64,000 bases of DNA, from NCBI GenBank assembly GCA_018228685.1, contig CP073691.1, positions 868,001-932,000 on the forward strand, written 5' to 3'. Origin of the DNA: Clostridiaceae bacterium Marseille-Q4149 (GTDB lineage Bacteria; Bacillota; Clostridia; Oscillospirales; Oscillospiraceae). Below the pieces are notes generated by a model that worked only from the letters and a program-made list of their open reading frames with translations, ran no database searches and was not told the DNA's origin. Below are positions 16,850-25,752 of this stretch, one piece after another (the first letter of the stretch is position 1; the number at the start of each line of letters is the position of its first letter). The translations under genes were made by a program, and so were the position numbers.

Positions 16850-17028
16850 TGAATATCCTCCTTTAATAGTTGATTAGGTTGTTGCCATCCTAAACAACGG
16901 TAAAAAGGATAGTATATCCCGCACCAATGCATTCAAAGAATTTAGTTTCTAGCTTTTTATTAATATCATAGCAGAATACTCGGGATAATTCAACATTTTT
17001 ACAAAGATGCACAGAGAACACTTGGTGT

Positions 17029-17062
17029 CTTGCCACGTTCTCACTCAATTTGCTGTGGCAAG
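17029..17062. repeat. Inverted repeat downstream of the PLD nuclease gene
   Basis: CTTGCCAC (17029-17036) and GTGGCAAG (17055-17062) form an 8-bp stem with an 18-nt loop just after the nuclease stop. No T-run follows, so termination is uncertain. Confidence 0.35.
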
Positions 17063-17068
17063 CTTGCG

Positions 17069-17767
17069 TTAAGAAAACAATTTGTCAAAGGTGTTTCCAA
17101 GTTTAGAATGTGAAAAGGGCCGATGCACCTCAGTTAAAATGTTGGGGAATGATGCACAAATACACAATACGGTTGTGTTTTGTGATACGATATAATATAC
17201 ACTGGTCAGTGAAGTATTAACCTCTCTGATAAGCGTCATATTAGTGATGTCAGCGATATTAGAGGAACACCGCTCCTCTTGCATTTTACGAATCAAGGAC
17301 AGAATGGAATTGCACTCAGCAGGTTCATTGGTAACAGCAGATACTTCATACTGCCTGCGATTGTTAGCTTCGAGTTTGATTACACCAAGATTGGCAGAGC
17401 CAATAATTGCTGATGCAACCTGCCCATCTTTGAGGAATGCATACAGCTTGCCGTGATACTTGAATACTTTTGTGAGACGAATCTCACCGATACCGGCATC
17501 ACGCCACTTCTGATTGAGGGATACTGCAGCATGATAGGAGCTCTCAGGCATGCCCTCAACATAATACATTCCAATTACAAGGTTGATATGAGGGATATGG
17601 TACTGCTCAACTAAGGCATCCAACTGCTCCAACGATGCCTTAGAAACATAACCTACGGCAATCTCAACACCGTCACAGTTAGCTATCTGATCAGCAAAGC
17701 AGTCTTGAATTGTTTTCTGGTTTTCCTCCAGACCTACTGGCAAGATGTTGGAATAAAGCAGTTCCAT
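17069..17767 (-). CDS. NgoFVII-family/PLD-type endonuclease, possibly C-truncated
   Basis: This is a 232-aa protein. A phospholipase-D-type active site is visible: KYHGKLYAFLKDG followed by SAIIGSANLG, the H-x-K plus GSxN pattern of the single-HKD nucleases in the NgoFVII restriction endonuclease group. These act as dimers. Members I know of are longer and carry a C-terminal specificity region; here the last 50 residues are divergent and Ser/Thr-rich, suggesting truncation or drift. No matching methylase is adjacent; the C5 methylase 8 kb away belongs to the conjugative element. The start at 17767 has GAAGGAG upstream. Confidence 0.7.
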   Translation of the reverse strand: MELLYSNILPVGLEENQKTIQDCFADQIANCDGVEIAVGYVSKASLEQLDALVEQYHIPHINLVIGMYYVEGMPESSYHAAVSLNQKWRDAGIGEIRLTKVFKYHGKLYAFLKDGQVASAIIGSANLGVIKLEANNRRQYEVSAVTNEPAECNSILSLIRKMQEERCSSNIADITNMTLIREVNTSLTSVYYIVSQNTTVLCICASFPNILTEVHRPFSHSKLGNTFDKLFS

Positions 17768-18157
17768 ACTATTTCTCCTTCTCTTATTGACTTCCGAAAG
17801 CAAGTTGATTTTCAAAATGTAATTGACAAATCTTCGAGTAGATACAATAAATCACAATAAATTATAACATACTGCAAGACAAATTTCAATTGCACGAATC
17901 AGTATAGCTGAATGAAATGAGGAAAGAGTAACAGAATACTTACGGTGTATTTCCAGAGATTAACCTGAGAGGGAATCTATAGATTGTCTTTTCTGCTGTA
18001 AATATCTTCAGGTGGGTAGTTCCCTTCACCTGCCATATTCTCCCTTTCGAAACCTGCCCAACGGCGGGGCAAACAGCTCCTGTTGCCCTGATGCGGGCTG
18101 GTTGTCCACTCGCTTTGGAAAAGCCCACACAGGGCGACACGGTGGCTCACAGCGGGG
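17768..18157. other. Junction between the AT-rich island and the ICE remnant
   Basis: Up to about 17,940 the sequence is strongly AT-rich and probably holds the nuclease promoter. From there the composition rises to that of the conjugative element. The only coding trace is a 19-codon ORF (see 17977). No direct repeat, integrase site or insertion sequence end could be identified here, so the exact joint is unresolved. Confidence 0.5.
17977..18036 (-). pseudogene. 19-codon ORF, probable stub of an ICE gene
   Basis: MAGEGNYPPEDIYSRKDNL follows GAAAGGGAGAAT at ideal spacing and lies downstream of the last ICE gene in the same direction. It stops where the composition changes to AT-rich. The good ribosome binding site and abrupt end suggest the 5' stub of a longer gene cut at the element boundary. 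A genuine micro-ORF is possible. Confidence 0.4.
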
Positions 18158-18838
18158 CTACATCTGCATGACCGGAGCATCCTCGCTCTCGTCTGTTTCC
18201 ATCCCACCCATCTCGATTTCTTTATCCTCCAAGGCGGCATCGAAAAGGTATTCCCGCTCACGGGAAGTCCGGTACTCACCTCTGAACGCTTTGAAGGCAG
18301 CGACAGACACATCATGGAGATCGTAGTGCTTCATCTCTCTGTGTCCCAGCTTACAGGCAGAGACCGTTCCCTCGTCCAGATCGAAATCGATCAGCGCCAG
18401 GATACGGTGATCATCCGGCATCTGTTCTTTCATAACCCGGTACTGATCTTCAGAGATTGCTTCCGATCCGGCAAAGGCATCCGCAAGATTCTGAGGCTGG
18501 GAGCTGAGATCGCCACGGGCGTACAGGCGGTAACGATATCCGGCCGCATGGAAGGAGGTGAAGTGCTGACTGGTGAAATAGGAATTTTCCCCATTCTCAC
18601 GCACATGGAATACGGCGAAGCGTTTCCGGGCTTCGGCTTCCTGCCGTTCCTGTTCCTCCTGTGCTTTGATCAGCGCATCAATCGCAGACTGCTGTTCAAC
18701 AGGGACGAGCTGCTCATAAAGAAACCGGAGGGACTCTTGCAGCTTGGATTCGATGGTCGATCCTTCCTGCGCCAGCACTGCTTTCAGAGCTGCCGCTTTC
18801 GCTTCCTCGAAATAGATCGTGATCTCAGTGCTGTTCAT
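18158..18838 (-). CDS. ICE-associated protein of unknown function (226 aa)
   Basis: The start at 18838 (MNSTEITIYFEE) is chosen because GGAGGG lies 8 nt upstream. The N-terminal 60 residues resemble the DUF6103-type protein encoded just before (strand, helix, 'EQLVPVEQQ'). Residues about 70-200 form a mixed domain beginning FAVFHVRENGE. The C-terminus is acidic and ends ESEDAPVMQM, a variant of the Met-rich tail shared by other proteins of this element. It overlaps the DUF6103 gene by 14 bp. I recall related proteins in Clostridia conjugative elements but cannot give a function. Confidence 0.7.
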   Translation of the reverse strand: MNSTEITIYFEEAKAAALKAVLAQEGSTIESKLQESLRFLYEQLVPVEQQSAIDALIKAQEEQERQEAEARKRFAVFHVRENGENSYFTSQHFTSFHAAGYRYRLYARGDLSSQPQNLADAFAGSEAISEDQYRVMKEQMPDDHRILALIDFDLDEGTVSACKLGHREMKHYDLHDVSVAAFKAFRGEYRTSREREYLFDAALEDKEIEMGGMETDESEDAPVMQM

Positions 18839-19091
18839 TTTCATGTCCCTCCACAATCGCAGGCGCGGCTTTCTCTGCCCTGGGCTTTTTCACCTTCGGC
18901 TGCACAGGCTCTGGAGTGCCGGATCGCAGATTGAAATAATCCCGCACCCCGGCAGGAACATTTTTGCAGTACAGCGCATCCAGCGCCTTGGTCAGCTCAT
19001 CCTCCACCTGCATCTGCTTCTGATCCAGATACAGCTTGAGGGCAGATAACTTTTCCTCATCGTAGGAAATACTGATGGTTACTTTTTTCAT
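18825..19091 (-). CDS. DUF6103-like ICE protein (88 aa)
   Basis: It begins MKKVTISISYDEEKLSALK, a strand plus helix pattern typical of a small family common in Clostridia mobile elements (I recognise it as DUF6103). The middle holds ELTKALDALYCKNVPAGVRDYF, and the C-terminus is Lys/Pro-rich. This may be a ribbon-helix-helix-like fold. The start at 19091 follows AAGGAGG. It is coupled to the downstream 226-aa gene by a 14-bp overlap. Confidence 0.75.
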   Translation of the reverse strand: MKKVTISISYDEEKLSALKLYLDQKQMQVEDELTKALDALYCKNVPAGVRDYFNLRSGTPEPVQPKVKKPRAEKAAPAIVEGHENEQH

Positions 19092-19105
19092 AATGGATTG
19101 CCTCC

Positions 19106-19375
19106 TTACATGGTCATTCCCATACCCGCCGTATCCACATAGGCAAGGCTGGGATCGTTGAGGATGGTCAGACCGTCGTTATAGTCCTGCACCATCTTCT
19201 CAGCTTCGGTTTGCTGATGAGAAGAATCATACCAGCGGGACTCCATCTCATCGATGGTCTTGTCCACGCTGTCAGGGTGAACATGGTCGGAATAGTAAGC
19301 GGCCGCATCGAGGAAGTCGGTGCGGCCGTGCTTCTTATAGATTCCGTGAATGGATTTCATTTTTCCTTGTGCCAT
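19106..19375 (-). CDS. Small ICE protein with Met-rich tail (89 aa)
   Basis: This hydrophilic, helical protein starts at 19375 after GAGGAAG and ends AGMGMTM, the Met/Gly tail seen on several other proteins of the element. No domain was recognised. It is spaced 14 bp from the DUF6103 gene, within the conjugation operon. Confidence 0.65.
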   Translation of the reverse strand: MAQGKMKSIHGIYKKHGRTDFLDAAAYYSDHVHPDSVDKTIDEMESRWYDSSHQQTEAEKMVQDYNDGLTILNDPSLAYVDTAGMGMTM

Positions 19376-19382
19376 AGCTTCC

Positions 19383-19718
19383 TCACATAGATTGAACAGG
19401 GCCGTGATCGAAGTGATCTTCTGTCAGGTTGCAGCCCAGCACCGACAGCAGAGAAGCAGGATCATCCTGACAGTTCTCGCAGTATTCCAGATGATAGGTC
19501 ATTTCGATACAGTCCTCCGTCATAATCAGTTCGTTGATTTCTTCCCGCTGCCGTAATTCTTCTTCCAGCAGCTTGCCATTCTCATTGATGTCGGAAACAT
19601 CTACCCCGAAATGATAGAGCAGTTCCTCATAAGAAACTGCCCACCGTCCATCTTCGGAATGTTCCAACCCTTCTGTCACGGCATAATCCGCAAGCTGCTT
19701 CAGCTTTTTCTTATCCAT
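19383..19718 (-). CDS. Small acidic ICE protein (111 aa)
   Basis: The start at 19718 (MDKKKLKQLADY) is chosen for the AGAGGAAAA ribosome binding site; the longer ORF overlaps the hydrolase gene without one. The protein is acidic and helical, with a Cys-rich spot (YCENCQDD). It ends FDHGPVQSM, similar to the GPVMGM ending of the DUF4314 protein. Function unknown. Confidence 0.65.
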   Translation of the reverse strand: MDKKKLKQLADYAVTEGLEHSEDGRWAVSYEELLYHFGVDVSDINENGKLLEEELRQREEINELIMTEDCIEMTYHLEYCENCQDDPASLLSVLGCNLTEDHFDHGPVQSM

Positions 19719-19746
19719 AGATTTTCCTCTCACTTTCTTCCGTATT

Positions 19747-21297
19747 TTATTCTGTTGGGGTCTGGCCGTAGCGGGAATAATACACGCTGCCATACCCGGT
19801 ACGCTTCACCTTCACAGATTCGCTCTGATCATATGGCGCTTCAAAATGAACCAGCACATAATCGGATGCCTCCCGTATGGAGGATGCAGTTTTCAGCTTT
19901 GCAAGGACATCCGGGAACTTCGTTTCCAGCTCCTTGCAAAGAAACGCCAACTGCATATCCAGGTCAGAGATGGAACACCCACGTTCATTGGCAAAAGCCA
20001 GAAGCTCTGATTTCCTGTTCTGAACCGTCCACTGCGCCAAACCGTATCCCGCCTGGTCGGAAGTGAAATTGGCATAACGCCCATCGTCGACTGCCTGGGT
20101 GTAGGTCACATCGGTATAGCCGAGACCAGCCTCGTAGCTGTCCTGCAAATTGTTCGAGCGCAGACTGCTTTCCGCAAAGAGATTTCCCATCAAAGCGGCT
20201 GTGCCATAGGGATTGCCGATTTCCGCATAGAGCGTATCCCAGATCCGCTGTTCATTTACGGCGGTAGGCACATTGCTGTCCAGGTAAGTGATATACGGAA
20301 TTTTCAGCCAGTGCGTCCATCCGGTTTCACCGAGAGGAGACTGAATCACACCGATCATCGTGCCGCTGGCGTGGATCACCTGACCGTTGCCGATATAAAT
20401 GCCGATGTGACCGGATTTCCAAACAGCCAACCCCGGGATTTCCGGAATGGTAGAAATAGATCCTTTTTCAGAAGCATTGTAATACATAGCGTCAGCTCCG
20501 ATATCCGGCATCCCATTTGTTCCGTAATGAACTTCATGGTCATCCGGGTCGAGCCAACCGTAGCCCTTGATCAGTCCAACACAGTCTGCCGTTCTGCCGC
20601 CCAGCCAATGGGACTTGATAAAGTCTGCATACCCGCCGACTTCATCGGGATACTGTTCCTCTTTTGCGTTGTATAGACCTCGCGTCAGAACAGAGCCATA
20701 GGTTCCCCACACATAACCCCAGCCCTTTTCCTTGGCATTCTTTGCCCAGGTGACCAGGTCGAGATTGTTCTTGGTATAGGGGTCGACATAGCCGGAGGTG
20801 GAGATATACACAGCCCGGATCGTATTCATGATCTTTGAAAATTCATCCGCATCGATCTCTTTTCCGAAAGCTACGTTCACTGCGGCAATGAGCTGGCTGT
20901 CAGACTGACCTTCCGCAAAGCATCCCACCAGCTTCTGAACGAAACCACTTCTACCAGAGCAGTCAGAAAGCGCAAGCACATAAAGCACTTGCGCTTCTTT
21001 TACTCTCTGTGCATCAAAGCCCCGATCTCTCATTGCCGTGTCGATGGCATACATCGTATCTTCAACCGCTTGAAGCCGGATCTGTTCCTCTGCGGAAAGG
21101 TTCTGCACCACAATCTGCTGGAGACGGGCTTCATCAAATTGGATGTCACCGTTGAGGATGCTGATGATAGAGACCACCGGCAGGCAGATAATAATCAGGA
21201 TACCAAGGATGATGCCGCCAACGGTTTTCAATGCTTTTTTGTCTGTCAGAATGGCAACGGCAATTTTCTTCAGGGCGGCGGCTACCGTTGCACTCAT
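19747..21297 (-). CDS. Membrane-anchored NlpC/P60 and lysozyme-like peptidoglycan hydrolase
   Basis: This 516-aa protein has a transmembrane segment at about 27-48 and a helical region to 175. An NlpC/P60 peptidase domain follows (about 180-345), with Cys239 in TADCVGLI and His297 in SGHIGIYIG. Then comes a phage-lysozyme-type domain (about 350-515) with GNLFAESSLRSNN and YGLAQWT. It would cut peptides and glycan of the wall locally, the VirB1-like role in Gram-positive conjugative elements. It overlaps the virB4 remnant stop by one base (TGATG), which is a typical gene order. It looks intact even though the transfer system is not. Confidence 0.9.
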   Translation of the reverse strand: MSATVAAALKKIAVAILTDKKALKTVGGIILGILIIICLPVVSIISILNGDIQFDEARLQQIVVQNLSAEEQIRLQAVEDTMYAIDTAMRDRGFDAQRVKEAQVLYVLALSDCSGRSGFVQKLVGCFAEGQSDSQLIAAVNVAFGKEIDADEFSKIMNTIRAVYISTSGYVDPYTKNNLDLVTWAKNAKEKGWGYVWGTYGSVLTRGLYNAKEEQYPDEVGGYADFIKSHWLGGRTADCVGLIKGYGWLDPDDHEVHYGTNGMPDIGADAMYYNASEKGSISTIPEIPGLAVWKSGHIGIYIGNGQVIHASGTMIGVIQSPLGETGWTHWLKIPYITYLDSNVPTAVNEQRIWDTLYAEIGNPYGTAALMGNLFAESSLRSNNLQDSYEAGLGYTDVTYTQAVDDGRYANFTSDQAGYGLAQWTVQNRKSELLAFANERGCSISDLDMQLAFLCKELETKFPDVLAKLKTASSIREASDYVLVHFEAPYDQSESVKVKRTGYGSVYYSRYGQTPTE

Positions 21298-22469
21298 CAG
21301 CGGCCTCCTGCTTTGCCAAACATCGCCGCCTTGTACTCAGGGGCAATGACCTGCAAGAGATATCGCTCATTGCCGCAGCGATACAGACAGGTACCTCTTT
21401 CGGGATACTTGATCAGTTCAAATTCGGACGGCTCCACCTGCAAGGCATCCATATACTCCTTGGGGTTAATCTGACCGGCATTGAACAGGAACTGATGGGT
21501 CGGGATGCTGAACAGGGGCTTTGTGAATTCCCGAATGGACGGAATCAAAAAATCCTCGATATTCTGAGAAGCCAGAATGATCGAGGAATCCTTTTTGCGC
21601 ACACGCTTCATAGCGTTGCGGATATATTCAATTGCCGTCATATTGGTCAGGAACAAATACAGCTCATCAATGGATGCCGCCGTATTTCCCTTGCCCAGCA
21701 GTTCGTTGCTCATGAAGGACAGCACATTGAAGAGCATGGCATCCTTCAGCCGCTTATTGGTGTCCATCAGCCCTTTCACGCCAAACACCAGAAAATTGGA
21801 ATCGGTGATATTGGTATGTCCGTTAAAATACTTGGACTCCGCACCGACACACATGGAGTGAATGCCGAGGCACACCTCCTGGAGAATTTCTTCCGTGTAC
21901 AGGTACTTTCTCTGCTTATCGTAGCCGTAGAATTCTTCCTCACACAGCTTATAGAAATCCTCCATGATGGGAAAGTCCGTGGGGCGCTTGGTGCTGTAAT
22001 CGGTGGAATCGGTAATTCCGAACCGGGCGTACAGTTTGGACAGCAGAATCTCAATGGTATCGATCTGTGCGTCGTTGAAATCCTTGTAGGCCCGGAAGAA
22101 ATCTTTGAGGAACGCAATGTGCTGGCTCAGGCGGGTTACTTTCTTGAAAGCGTCCGGGGCAGTCAAATCCATTTCCTCTGTTCCGTCCGACCATGTTTTC
22201 GGCTCCAAAGGATTGATGGTGTACTGACCGGACATAAAGTCAATATAGCAGCCGCCCAGAGCTTGGCTCAGTTCCTCATACTCACTTTCGGGATCAAGGC
22301 AAATAACACGCTTGCCGGACTCCCGGATGTTGGTCAGAATCAGCTTGAGCAGATAGCTCTTGCCTTGACCGGAATTGCCCAGGATCAGGATGTTGGATGT
22401 GGTCTTATCTTCCGCGCGGCGGTCGAAGTCCACGAGGATATTGGTGCCATACTTATGAGTTTCGATTCT
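21297..22469 (-). pseudogene. virB4 remnant: C-terminal ATPase half only
   Basis: The open frame encodes about 390 residues beginning near THKYGTNILVDFDRR, with Walker A LGNSGQGKS, VICLDPESEYEEL, a Walker-B region near AASIDELYLFL, and ILASQNIEDFL. This is the motor domain of VirB4/TraE-type conjugation ATPases. Full-length VirB4 proteins carry roughly 400 more residues upstream. Here the frame meets a TGA at 22470-22472, inside sequence belonging to another gene (YodL/DUF3846). A GTG at 22433 could start a 378-aa product, but no ribosome binding site is evident. The pattern is an internal deletion joint. Confidence 0.8.
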
Positions 22470-22933
22470 TCATTCCCCACAAGAATTGTGTCATCCTCAT
22501 TGTAGATGGGTTCAATGAGACCGCCCACCGCTTTCTGCTCTGCCTGCAAGGTGTGGAGAATCTCGGCGGTGTAGGGCTTTTCTCCGGGTTCCACATACAC
22601 CACCCGCATAAGGTTTTCCGGCTTCTGCGTCTTGGACTCGTCAAAGGAGATCTTATTGAAGCCGATGCTGTCGCAGAAGAAAGCACCCTGGTCTGTGACC
22701 ACCACATCCGAAACCGAGAGCGAATGTCCCCGATGGAGTGGGTGACCTTCCGTATTGAACCGCCGGTATATTTCTTCCGGATCGGTTTCTTTGATCTCTG
22801 CGTTGAATACTTCATCGTAGATACTGGGATCGACAGCTTCCTTCAGGTGGAGAGATTTCCGGGCATCCGTCCCCATGAATTTGACGTTATCCGCATCCCG
22901 ATCCATATTGATCTGATAGATTTTGACTCTCAA
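22385..22933 (-). pseudogene. YodL/DUF3846 protein, 3' end lost at the deletion joint
   Basis: Residues 1-105 match YodL (MRVKIYQINMDRDADNVKF to FCDSIGFNKISFDE). Residues 108-158 match the start of DUF3846 (MRVVYVEPGEKPYTAEIL, then ALQ-type and VGGLIEPIYNEDD motifs). After NEESKL (about 22457) the family pattern stops, and 24 unrelated residues follow that are read out of frame from virB4. The start is a TTG at 22933; its ribosome binding site GGGAGG lies inside the Met-rich tail codons of the upstream gene. Confidence 0.75.
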
Positions 22934-22934
22934 G

Positions 22935-23657
22935 TTACATTCCTCCCATCGTCATTCCGGCAGATTCCTCTGCCGGGTTTTCCAATTCGTCAAGTTTTTC
23001 CGCAGCCCACTCCGGCAGAAATTCCTCCTTGAGAACGCCCAAAATCTCGTCCCGATTGTAGTATGTCTTTTCTCCGTCTTTCAGGAAACAGCCATACACC
23101 TTTCGCCCACGGGAGTTGGGACTGGCTCCAAACCCGCCTTCTGCCAGGAACAATTGATCCTCCAGGGTTTTGTATTTGTCCTTGGGGATATTGGGGTCAA
23201 TGACGACCACCTTTCCGGTGTAGTCCTGGTCGCTGTCATCCGGCAGGCAGTGGGACGCATCGAACAAGCCAAGGGACTGCCAGGCATCCCGCACCTGTTC
23301 TACAAACAGATTGGTCAGTCCGGGATGGGATTCTACCGTGAAGTGCCATCGGATATCATCGTTGGGGATATAAAACTGCTTTGCCCACCGCTTATTGCCC
23401 TCGGAGAACCTGCCGTCGTAGAATTTCTGCTGCATGGTATTGGCAAGTACCCAATTGACACGGGTAAATCCATAGCGATCCAGGATGCTGCCAGCACAGT
23501 TCCCCAGGCAGTTATCACGATAGTTCTCGGCAATTGCACGCTCAATGGCTCTGGCACAGTCACAGTTCTCCCGATAGCTGTCACGCCATTGATCTCTCTC
23601 ACCATGCCGAAGGGCTTCTTCCCGGGAGTAGAGATACAGAGGTTTATGCTCCTGCAT
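22935..23657 (-). CDS. DUF3849-family ICE protein
   Basis: This 240-aa protein starts at 23657 (MQEHKPLYLYSREEALRHG) and overlaps the AbrB gene by 14 bp. The N-terminal 90 residues carry the DUF3849 hallmarks: YSREEA, NCDCARAIERAI and ILDRYGF. The rest is a less conserved domain. It ends AEESAGMTMGGM, the shared Met-rich tail. The tail codons GGGAGG also form the ribosome binding site of the next gene. DUF3849 proteins are common in Clostridia conjugative elements; their function is unknown. Confidence 0.8.
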   Translation of the reverse strand: MQEHKPLYLYSREEALRHGERDQWRDSYRENCDCARAIERAIAENYRDNCLGNCAGSILDRYGFTRVNWVLANTMQQKFYDGRFSEGNKRWAKQFYIPNDDIRWHFTVESHPGLTNLFVEQVRDAWQSLGLFDASHCLPDDSDQDYTGKVVVIDPNIPKDKYKTLEDQLFLAEGGFGASPNSRGRKVYGCFLKDGEKTYYNRDEILGVLKEEFLPEWAAEKLDELENPAEESAGMTMGGM

Positions 23658-23964
23658 GGCTGCCGCCTTTCTGTGCCGACCACTTGGCAGAAAGATGATA
23701 CAGAGCCGCGCACTGCTGCTCATCGGACAGGCTGTTGAGAAAATCAAAGAGCGTAACAGAATCGGTTTCTTCCTTCCTCTGCTGCGCTCTTTCCGGCTTG
23801 CAGTTATCATCACAGAGCTTCTCCCGCTTCACCAGAACAGTTCTGCCATCCGGCGATTCGGTGAAGGACAGCACATCGTTCTGCGAGAAACCTACCCGCT
23901 GGCGGATTTCGAAGGGGATGGTAATGCGGCCCCGCTTGCCGAGAATACGATACATCTGTGCCAT
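23644..23964 (-). CDS. AbrB/SpoVT-type DNA-binding protein
   Basis: The N-terminal 48 residues are a swapped-hairpin AbrB domain (YRILGKRGRITIPFEIRQRVGF, quoted here only as a family cue: RGRITIP and IRQRVG). A variable C-terminal part with LFDFLNSL follows, probably for protein contacts. It is likely a transcriptional regulator of the element. The start at 23964 follows AAAAGGAG. Confidence 0.85.
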   Translation of the reverse strand: MAQMYRILGKRGRITIPFEIRQRVGFSQNDVLSFTESPDGRTVLVKREKLCDDNCKPERAQQRKEETDSVTLFDFLNSLSDEQQCAALYHLSAKWSAQKGGSHAGA

Positions 23965-24003
23965 AGATATGATACTCCTTTTCTTTATGATTGATTTCGT
24001 TGA

Positions 24004-25002
24004 TTACATTTCACACTGTTGACACGAGTCCTGTGATTCATCTGTTTCCAATTCTTCCAACCGATTGGGGATATAATCAGACAGCCAGGTTCCTCCAAAC
24101 TGCTCATGGGTGGCAAGCCGCCAGATCGCAAGTCTGCCAACATCGATATCCACTCTATCCTCGAAAGGAAACAGCAGGTTGGTCAGACCATCATGGGAGA
24201 AGGCATACGCTTCTGTGAATACCGTGCCGTTTCGCAGGATTCCGCTCTCTGTCAGCAGCCCGTTGATGCCGTCCACCCATTCCTTCAGATCACCGCCGCA
24301 GCCTTGCAGGACAAGACCTTCCTGACCTGCCATTGCGCGCAACTCCTGTTCGGAGATATGCCGGATGCCTTGCTGCTCACACGCAGGCGGTTCCGCACCC
24401 GGAAGATGAATGCCGTCATACACATGGGGCATTTCAAACGCACCGGCAACCACATAGCAGTTCCCAACGAAAACACCGCCGTCTACATCACGCTGGAGCC
24501 TGCCGATCCGTTCCAGATCCAGCAGATACAGAGAAGTCTCCGGGATGGCATTGACATCCTCGTTCAGTTCGTTGTCGATTACGAACTGCCCAAGCTGCCT
24601 GTCGGTACCCACATTGGAGGCAATCATCACGCCGTCCAGACCGTAGGTCATATTGATGAGATCAGTCATGGAGACAAGCTCGTCTGCGAAGCCCTTTTCG
24701 CTGCACAGATATTGAAGAACGCCGTTCATAATGGTGCGCTCACCGCCGTCCATAGCATCCAGCCGCTGGGCAAGGAAGTTCAGCTCATCCAGAGTGGGGC
24801 TGTCCAGCCGGAAACTCGCCAGCTTGGGAAGGGTGCTGCAATGCTCAATGCTGATATCACGGATACCATTAGAATCCGAATTCCAATTGGCCCGTTCCTT
24901 TGCTTCCGCGATTTCTTCTGCACTGGCAGGCAGGTAAAGGTCTGCATAACAATAGCCGGTTTCATTTTCTCCAACCAGCTCAATCAGAATTTGTTTGCTC
25001 AT
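24004..25002 (-). CDS. ICE protein with ArdA-like middle region (332 aa)
   Basis: The start at 25002 (MSKQILIELVGENETGY) is chosen for GGGAGGTG upstream. The segment SPTLDELNFLAQRLDAMD (about 68-85) resembles the helix of ArdA antirestriction proteins. The C-terminal part ends in a well-ordered block, LAIWRLATHEQFGGTWLSDY. Two ICE-type domains may be fused. It is acidic overall, fitting a DNA-mimic, but ArdA identity is only an inference. It ends QQCEM, at most a distant variant of the Met tail. Confidence 0.6.
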   Translation of the reverse strand: MSKQILIELVGENETGYCYADLYLPASAEEIAEAKERANWNSDSNGIRDISIEHCSTLPKLASFRLDSPTLDELNFLAQRLDAMDGGERTIMNGVLQYLCSEKGFADELVSMTDLINMTYGLDGVMIASNVGTDRQLGQFVIDNELNEDVNAIPETSLYLLDLERIGRLQRDVDGGVFVGNCYVVAGAFEMPHVYDGIHLPGAEPPACEQQGIRHISEQELRAMAGQEGLVLQGCGGDLKEWVDGINGLLTESGILRNGTVFTEAYAFSHDGLTNLLFPFEDRVDIDVGRLAIWRLATHEQFGGTWLSDYIPNRLEELETDESQDSCQQCEM

Positions 25003-25014
25003 GCACACACCTCC

Positions 25015-25752
25015 CTACATCGTCATTCCGAAGTCCTCGGATTCTTCCATAGGAGGCTCTGCCATAATGAAAAAGCGGTTTTCATCTGACCGTTCCTGCG
25101 CACAGGTACCAATCTGCATATCCAGGAGTATATCGGCATCCACCCCACAGGCAAATCCGGAAACACCGGACGAAATCTGTGCAGGCTTTCCATCCAGCAG
25201 GGCTTTGCCGTCCTCCGGGGTCAACCGAAGATAACCCTCCGGCGTGACAAGATCGACTGTCGCTTTGGGATGCTCCATCAGGAATCCTCTTACGGTACTG
25301 CGAAGCTGCTCTAATTCCGCTTCCCGCTGTTCACCCTCCGGGACAGCCTTGCAGATCAGCTCGGTGAGGGAATCCGTGTCATTCAGAATCTGCCGGAATC
25401 GGCGGCCGAAGTCTGCCATCATATCCACGCTCTCGCCGTAGCAGAAGAAGCCGCCTGCCTCGCAGTCGAAGGACACCTTTCCGATGTTGGGATCATTCTC
25501 AAATGCCTTTCGGAACACATACTCCCATTCATACCCGCTGCCGTGGGTGAACAAGCCGTATTCGTCTTTTACTGGATCACCGATGCGCTCAGCGTAGCGG
25601 TTGAAGGCTTCCTGCCCCAGCGAGAAAACACTGTCGGGCATTGGGTGGAACACGCAGCACAGGCTGACCTCATCCGTGTGATCCACCAGATAAAAGGGGG
25701 CATTGCTCTCATTGAAGGCTCGAATCTTCTGAGCCCTGGTCATCTCTCTCAT
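25015..25752 (-). CDS. Unknown ICE protein with Met-rich tail (245 aa)
   Basis: The start at 25752 (MREMTRAQKIRAFN) follows GGAGGAAATGC and overlaps the C5-methylase gene by 44 bp. It is a soluble, acidic protein. A Gly-rich central segment (KVSFDCEAGGFFCYGES) and a helical region 120-170 can be seen, but no known domain. It ends EESEDFGMTM, the shared tail. Confidence 0.65.
   Translation of the reverse strand: MREMTRAQKIRAFNESNAPFYLVDHTDEVSLCCVFHPMPDSVFSLGQEAFNRYAERIGDPVKDEYGLFTHGSGYEWEYVFRKAFENDPNIGKVSFDCEAGGFFCYGESVDMMADFGRRFRQILNDTDSLTELICKAVPEGEQREAELEQLRSTVRGFLMEHPKATVDLVTPEGYLRLTPEDGKALLDGKPAQISSGVSGFACGVDADILLDMQIGTCAQERSDENRFFIMAEPPMEESEDFGMTM

Noticed and set aside
21297..22933. 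A true fusion protein of YodL/DUF3846 and VirB4
   Set aside because: The two conserved parts are in different frames and a TGA lies in the VirB4 frame just upstream of the joint, so no single product can be made.
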